This document shows, in pieces, positions 59,924 through 64,000 of a stretch of DNA of 64,000 nt. Origin of the DNA: Streptomyces sp. NBC_00078 (GTDB lineage: Bacteria > Actinomycetota > Actinomycetes > Streptomycetales > Streptomycetaceae); contig NZ_JAPELX010000001.1 of NCBI RefSeq assembly GCF_026343335.1, positions 4,836,001 through 4,900,000 of the forward strand. Reading direction: 5' to 3'. The first letter of the stretch is position 1, and every line of letters starts with the position of its first letter. The notes under the pieces are model-generated. The model searched no databases, had not been told where the DNA came from, and saw nothing but the letters and a program-made list of their open reading frames with translations. The position numbers were made by a program, and so were the translations under genes.

Positions 59924-60876
59924 CGTCCGAGGCACCGCACGCCGCGGAGCAGCCGCTCTTCACCCACGGCACCGGACTCCTGCGGACGTCGGTGGCGCGG
60001 TTGCCCGGCGGCGGCTTCGTCTGGGAACGCCGCCCCGGCCCGGCGGCCCCCGAGGGCCTGGCGCCTCCCGCGCCCGGCCTCGCACGGACGGTGACGGAGG
60101 CCGGCCGGAGCCAGGGCGTCGAGCCCGCGCTGCCGACCGTGGCCGACCCGACCGCCACGGTGCTGCGCTACCGGCTCCCCGGCGCCTTCTCCGCCGCCCG
60201 CCTCCTGCGCATACCCGATCCGCAGGTCCCCGCCCTGGTGACCGAGGCGCTGCGCGGCACCGGCCGCCTGCTCGCGGCCCTGCACACGCACACCCCTGCT
60301 GCCTCGCTCGCCGCCCCGCCCACCGGCCCGCCTTCGGGCATACGGCGGCTGCGGGGCTGGTTGGCCCGGGGTGAGGGTCCGGGTGACGCGGGGCGGCTGC
60401 ACCGGGCGTTCGTGGCCCGGCTCGGGGAGGGGCGCAGACGGCGTGCGATCGAGGCGGCGGACTGGGCGGGGTGGGCCGGGGGCGGGGCGCTGCTGCACGG
60501 CGCCCCCGGCCTCGGCGGGCTCGTACCGTCGCCGTACGCCGGCCGGGGCGCGCTGCTGACCGGCGAGGAACTCGCCGTGGGGACACCGGAGTTCGACGTC
60601 GGATGGCTGCTCGGCGAACTGGTCGAGCTGCGGGCCGCGGCCCGGCTCGGGCTCGGCGGCGCCCCGGCCCACGACTACGCCCCGCTCGCCCGCGCCCTCC
60701 TCGACGGCTACGGCCCGGCGCGCCCCGCCCCCCTCGCCCGCGCCGCCCTCCTGCGCATCCTCACCCACACGCACGACTACGCGGCGTACGTCGGCTGGCA
60801 CGACGACCTCACCTCCTACCTGGACCTTCTCGCGGGCCTCGTCGACGAGGACGGGGCCCCGGCGGCTCGGTGGTGA
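59920..60876 (+). CDS. APH-like protein of the RiPP-like cluster
   Basis: A 318-residue protein with a phosphotransferase-like fold: LLHGAPGLGGLVPSPYAGRG, ALLTGEELAVGTPEFDVGWL, LGELVELRAAARLG and a C-terminal HTHDYAAYVGWHDDLTSYLD. The catalytic HxD...N of APH kinases reads LLHGAPGLGG without Asp, so it may be inactive or a docking protein. The GTG overlaps the LLM stop, keeping the coupled pattern of the whole string. It is the only long gene of the cluster without an obvious break. Confidence 0.55.
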   Translation: MTSEAPHAAEQPLFTHGTGLLRTSVARLPGGGFVWERRPGPAAPEGLAPPAPGLARTVTEAGRSQGVEPALPTVADPTATVLRYRLPGAFSAARLLRIPDPQVPALVTEALRGTGRLLAALHTHTPAASLAAPPTGPPSGIRRLRGWLARGEGPGDAGRLHRAFVARLGEGRRRRAIEAADWAGWAGGGALLHGAPGLGGLVPSPYAGRGALLTGEELAVGTPEFDVGWLLGELVELRAAARLGLGGAPAHDYAPLARALLDGYGPARPAPLARAALLRILTHTHDYAAYVGWHDDLTSYLDLLAGLVDEDGAPAARW

Positions 60877-60880
60877 AAAC

Positions 60881-60906
60881 TTGACGAGTCGTTGTGGTTT
60901 CACAAC
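60881..60906 (+). promoter_or_regulatory. Promoter with GTTGTG palindrome upstream of the ABC exporter
   Basis: TTGACG (60,881-60,886) is a -35-like element. GTTGTG-GTTT-CACAAC (60,891-60,906) is a perfect palindrome in the spacer/-10 region, about 55 bases before the ABC ATPase start. It looks like an operator for an unidentified TetR- or MarR-type regulator. Confidence 0.5.
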
Positions 60907-60958
60907 ACTGTTTTGGGTCAGAGTAATGAAGCAAGAGCGCGAAGACAGGGGGACGGTC

Positions 60959-61918
60959 ATGCACGACGTGGACATCGTCGGGATCGGCAAGCGATACGGC
61001 GGCCGGTCCGTGCTGCGGGACATGACGTTCTCGCTGCGCCCGGGCGAGCTGTTCGGATTCGTCGGAGGCAACGGCGCCGGGAAGACCACGACGATGCGGA
61101 TCGTCCTCGGCGTGCTCGCGCCTGACGCCGGCGAGGTCCGCTGGCACGGCGAGCCCATCACCTTCGAGTCCCGCCGCAGGATCGGCTACATGCCGGAGGA
61201 GCGCGGTCTCTACCCGAAGATGGGCGTCCTGGACCAGCTCTCCCACCTGGCCGAACTGCACGGCCTGCCGCGCCGCAAAGCCCGCGCGGCGAGCCGGTAC
61301 TGGGCCGGGCGCCTCGGTCTTTCCGGGCGCCTCGGCGACGAGGTGGGCCACCTCAGCCTCGGCAACCAGCAGCGCGTCCAGCTCGCCGCCGCCCTGGTGC
61401 ACGACCCGCGGCTCCTCGTGCTCGACGAACCCTTCTCCGGCCTCGACCCCACCGCCGTGGACGTGATGACCGAGGCCCTGCGCGAGAAGGCCGCCGAGGG
61501 CGTCCCCGTCATCTTCTCCAGCCACCAACTCGATCTGGTGGAACGGATCTGCGACCGCGTGGGCATCATCAGCGGCGGCCGCATGGAGGCGTGCGGCACC
61601 ATCGGGGAACTGCGCGGCGAGACCGCCGTACGCCTGGTCGTCGACGCGCCCGACGCCCCCGCCGACTGGGCCGGGGGCCTCGACGGCGTACGCGTGACGC
61701 GCCACGAGGGCACCCGCACCCACCTCGAACTGGCCGCCGGCGCCGACGACCAGGCCGTCCTGCGCGCCGCCCTCGACACCGGCCCCGTGCACGAGTTCGC
61801 GCGCGAACAGCCGCCGCTGAGCGAGCTGTACCGCGGTGTGGTGGAGCAGCGGACCGCGAGCACAGGAGAAACCGCCGCGCCCGCCACCGCCACCGCGCCC
61901 CTGAGGAGCGCCGCATGA
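60959..61918 (+). CDS. ABC transporter ATP-binding protein (NatA/YhaQ type)
   Basis: A 319-residue ATPase: Walker A GGNGAGKTT near 38-46, LSLGNQQRVQLAAALVHDP (signature) and LLVLDEPFSGLDP (Walker B), then ISSHQLD-type HQLDLVERICDRV. The C-terminal 90 residues form a DUF4162-like domain. It exports Na+ or a small molecule with the permease. ATG 60,959 has AGGGGGA upstream; an ATG at 60,926 is possible. It overlaps the permease gene by ATGA. Confidence 0.9.
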   Translation: MHDVDIVGIGKRYGGRSVLRDMTFSLRPGELFGFVGGNGAGKTTTMRIVLGVLAPDAGEVRWHGEPITFESRRRIGYMPEERGLYPKMGVLDQLSHLAELHGLPRRKARAASRYWAGRLGLSGRLGDEVGHLSLGNQQRVQLAAALVHDPRLLVLDEPFSGLDPTAVDVMTEALREKAAEGVPVIFSSHQLDLVERICDRVGIISGGRMEACGTIGELRGETAVRLVVDAPDAPADWAGGLDGVRVTRHEGTRTHLELAAGADDQAVLRAALDTGPVHEFAREQPPLSELYRGVVEQRTASTGETAAPATATAPLRSAA

Positions 61919-63147
61919 AGCAGCACGCGAGCGACCGCGTCCCGCCCGTCTCGTACCGCCTCTCGCCCGCCCGTGCCGTCGGCGTCGTCGCCCGCCGGGA
62001 GATCAACACCCGGTTGCGGACGAAGGCGTTCGTCGTGTCCACGCTCGGGCTGCTGCTCGGCCTCGCCGTGTACGCGTTCGTCGTGGTCTTCGTCGGCGAC
62101 GACACCCGCACCGTGGCCCTCGACCGGCAGACCGCCGCGCTGCGTCCCGCCCTCACGGCGGCCGCCGAGGGCCGCGGCGAGGAACTCCGGTTCCGGCAGG
62201 CCGCGGGCCGGGCCGAAGCCGAGCGGCAGTTGCGCGACGGTGACGCCGACGCCTATCTGCACGGCTCCCCGGGCGGTTCCGGCCGCCTCGGCATCCTCGT
62301 CGAGCGCGATCTGAACCCCGGTCTGGAACGGGTCGTAAGGGCCGCGGCCCAACAGGATGCCGTGGCCCGGGAGTTGGAGCGGTCCGGTCTCGACCAGGAG
62401 CGGCTGAGCGCGTCGGCGGAGCGGGCGGCCCCGCGTACCGAGGCGCTCGAAGCGACGTCCGTACGGCCCGACCGTCTGGTGCTCGGCCTCGCCGCGAGCG
62501 GTCTGCTCTACCTCTTCCTCGTGCTGTTCGGCATCGTGGTCGCCCAGGGCGTGGTCGAGGAGAAGTCCAGCCGTGTGGTGGAACTGCTGCTGTCCGCCGT
62601 ACGGCCCTGGCAGCTGCTCATCGGGAAGATCGTCGGCGTCGGTGTGGTCGGACTGGTGCAGCTGGTGGTGGTCGGCGGTGCCGCGGTGACGGCCGCCCGG
62701 GCCGCGGGGCTGCTCGACCTGCCCGACGCCGGCGTGGGGACGCTGGTGTCCGTCGCCCTCTGGTACGTCCTGGGCTTCTTCCTCTTCGCCACCCTGCTCG
62801 CGGCCGCCGCGGCGCGGGTCTCGCGACAGGAGGAGGTGCAGTCGGTCGTGCAGCCGGTGATGCTGCTGATGGCCGCGCCGTTCATCCTCGGGATCACGCT
62901 GCTCACCAAGGATCCCGCGAACCCGCTGATCGAAGCCCTCTCCCTGGTCCCGCCGTTCAGTCCGGTACTGATGCCCGCCCGGATCGCCATGGGCACCGCC
63001 CCGCTGTGGCAGCCCGCCCTCGCGGCGCTGCTCACCCTCGCCGCCGTCGCCGTCCTGGTCCGCCTCGGTGGCCGGGTCTACTCCAACAGCGTGCTCCGCA
63101 ACGGCGCTCGGGTACGGCTGCGCGAGGCCCTGTCCCGCACCTCCTGA
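61915..63147 (+). CDS. ABC transporter permease (NatB/ABC-2 type)
   Basis: A 410-residue permease of the ABC-2 family. One helix lies near 38-60, then a soluble extracellular domain of about 130 residues (LDRQTAALRPALTAA, ERQLRDGDADAYLH), then five helices from about 185 with VEEKSSRVVELLLSAVRPWQ, the NatB-type signature. It overlaps the ATPase stop by ATGA. It may export the product of the neighbouring decayed cluster or simply ions. Confidence 0.88.
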   Translation: MKQHASDRVPPVSYRLSPARAVGVVARREINTRLRTKAFVVSTLGLLLGLAVYAFVVVFVGDDTRTVALDRQTAALRPALTAAAEGRGEELRFRQAAGRAEAERQLRDGDADAYLHGSPGGSGRLGILVERDLNPGLERVVRAAAQQDAVARELERSGLDQERLSASAERAAPRTEALEATSVRPDRLVLGLAASGLLYLFLVLFGIVVAQGVVEEKSSRVVELLLSAVRPWQLLIGKIVGVGVVGLVQLVVVGGAAVTAARAAGLLDLPDAGVGTLVSVALWYVLGFFLFATLLAAAAARVSRQEEVQSVVQPVMLLMAAPFILGITLLTKDPANPLIEALSLVPPFSPVLMPARIAMGTAPLWQPALAALLTLAAVAVLVRLGGRVYSNSVLRNGARVRLREALSRTS

Positions 63148-63180
63148 ATCCCCCGGCCGCTACGAACTCCCCACCAACCC

Positions 63181-64000
63181 TCAACCGAAGGAAGGACCCC
63201 CATGTCCACCGTTGTCATCATCGCCATCGCCGTCGCCCTGATCGTCGCCGTCGTCGCCGGCAACAAGGCCCGCAACCGTCGCTGACGCCCCGTCGGCGAC
63301 CACCACGCCGGTGAAGGCCCGGGGGTCGTAGAACTCCCGGGCCACAGCCATGACATGACGCTTCGTCACCGCACCGAGCCGCTCGGCCTGTTCATGCAGC
63401 CAGGCCGGACCCACCCCCACCTCCACCAGGTTGGCCACCGCCATCGCCAACGAGCCCGGCGACGCCATCGCGGTGGTCGTGGAGCCGATCGCATAGCGCC
63501 GGGCGGCGTCGATCTCGGCGGCCGACGGCGGCTGTCGGACGAAGCGGTGCAGCTCGCCCCGTATCGCCGCCAGGGCCGCCGCCGTGGACGCCGTGGAGGT
63601 GTCCGCCTCGACGACCAGCGTGCCGGAGCCGGGCGCCGAGTCGATGCCGGAACGAGCGGTGTACGCGTATCCGTTGCGCTCGCGCAGGTTGTCGACGAGC
63701 CGGGAGGCGAAGTAGCCGCCGAAGGCGAGATCGGCCAGCTGGAGAGCCGGGAAGGCGGGGTCGGTCCGGGGCAGCGCCCGCGCGGAGAGCCGGATGTGGC
63801 TCTGGACGGCGCCGGGCCGGTCGTACGGCCGCAGTCGTCCGCCGCGCACGGGCGGAGGACCCGGCGTCCGGGCAAAACCGCGGCCACGCGGCCAGCACTT
63901 GAGGGCCGCCTCGACCAGGGCGAGCGCCCGGTCCGGATCGAGGTCGCCGGTCAGGACGAGCACCGAGCCCGCAGGCCGTACCGCGGACGCGTGCAGGGCG
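63181..64000 (-). CDS. M16-family (insulinase-like) peptidase, partial
   Basis: About 273 C-terminal residues are visible; the frame runs off the window and the zinc motif HxxEH is outside. The visible part has LVLTGDLDPDRALALVEAAL, LRERNGYAYTARSGIDSAPG (M16C R/Y motif) and EIDAARRYAIGSTTTAMASP. This is the inactive-half or C-terminal domain of an M16 zinc peptidase, often found as tandem pairs. The last about 20 residues (Gly/Asp-rich) overlap the antisense 27-residue peptide, so the true stop could differ in relatives. Confidence 0.82.
   Translation of the reverse strand, partial: ALHASAVRPAGSVLVLTGDLDPDRALALVEAALKCWPRGRGFARTPGPPPVRGGRLRPYDRPGAVQSHIRLSARALPRTDPAFPALQLADLAFGGYFASRLVDNLRERNGYAYTARSGIDSAPGSGTLVVEADTSTASTAAALAAIRGELHRFVRQPPSAAEIDAARRYAIGSTTTAMASPGSLAMAVANLVEVGVGPAWLHEQAERLGAVTKRHVMAVAREFYDPRAFTGVVVADGASATVAGLVAGDDGDDQGDGDGDDDNGGHGGPSFG
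63202..63285 (+). CDS. 27-residue membrane peptide
   Basis: A very short ORF: MSTVVIIAIAVALIVAVVAG then NKARNRR. The strong GAAGGAAGGA lies 5-14 bases before the ATG. The composition (one hydrophobic helix, basic C-terminus) matches small membrane peptides such as those accompanying ABC exporters. It follows the permease stop by 54 bases and is antisense to the last codons of the M16 gene, so one of the two overlapping tails may not be used. Confidence 0.55.
   Translation: MSTVVIIAIAVALIVAVVAGNKARNRR

Overview
The window looks like a chromosomal stretch of a Streptomyces or a close relative. Codons are strongly GC-biased, GTG starts are common, and it carries a dnaK-grpE-dnaJ-hspR operon and a clpB gene that each have an HspR operator (HAIR). 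Many small actinomycete families are also present (YbjN, Yip1, alpha-E, DUF7144, F420/LLM enzymes). There is no rRNA, CRISPR array or replication origin, and only one tRNA.

Region 1 (1-22,210) is a mobile region built on the 3' end of tRNA-Gly(CCC). The intact tRNA is at 22,136-22,209 (minus strand). Truncated copies of its 3' half lie at 1-32 and 1,551-1,594, so two elements sit in tandem. The first (about 1.5 kb) has kept only a VapBC toxin-antitoxin pair. The second (about 20.5 kb) carries a glucose dehydrogenase-like SDR, a type II NADH dehydrogenase, cytochrome bd (cydAB), a GMC oxidoreductase, gluconokinase, a cyclase-family protein, a GH15 glucoamylase, DUF389, an aldose epimerase, a Na+/H+ antiporter with a C-terminal regulatory domain, a ClC channel and a DUF7144 protein. 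It also holds decayed relics (histidine kinase, DUF2252, GH15, an internally inverted IS110) and an intact IS701-family element. No integrase is visible. The sugar and redox genes could form a glucose-oxidising shunt with its own quinone-linked respiratory branch.

Region 2 (22,319-27,977) is a compact nucleotide-metabolism locus beside the tRNA. It encodes a membrane protein with a dUTPase/dCTP-deaminase fold that lacks the usual catalytic Glu, a cytidylyltransferase-like enzyme, a fused deoxycytidylate-deaminase-like enzyme, HIT, DHFR and thymidylate synthase proteins, and a deoxyribosyltransferase-like domain fused to an XRE helix-turn-helix. It looks like a self-contained nucleotide-sensing or conflict system.

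Region 3 (28,267-35,854) holds small and accessory genes: a zinc-ribbon peptide, a methyltransferase, a 5'-truncated KdpE-like regulator, a secreted peptidoglycan-binding protein, a Yip1 protein, an FG-GAP lipoprotein with an FG-GAP relic, an ABM protein, and a GntR regulator split into separate DNA-binding and UTRA proteins.

Region 4 (35,878-55,270) is more core-like: a membrane Fe-S oxidoreductase, a WecA-like protein, the HspR heat-shock operon, an orphan sugar-binding lipoprotein, and the ATP-grasp / alpha-E / transglutaminase operon. It also has a LuxR-type group beside a secreted peptide with four DSSW repeats that is translationally coupled to a Rieske-like protein lacking its His ligands, then a PPOX protein and clpB.

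Region 5 (55,271-64,000) has a small membrane peptide and a YbjN protein, then an eroded, fully coupled gene string resembling a class V lanthipeptide or thioviridamide-type cluster (APH-like kinase, HopA1-like protein, ABC exporter, LLM oxidoreductase, second APH-like protein). Deletions and frameshifts have fused these genes. It ends with a NatA/NatB-type ABC exporter, a 27-residue membrane peptide and a partial M16 peptidase.
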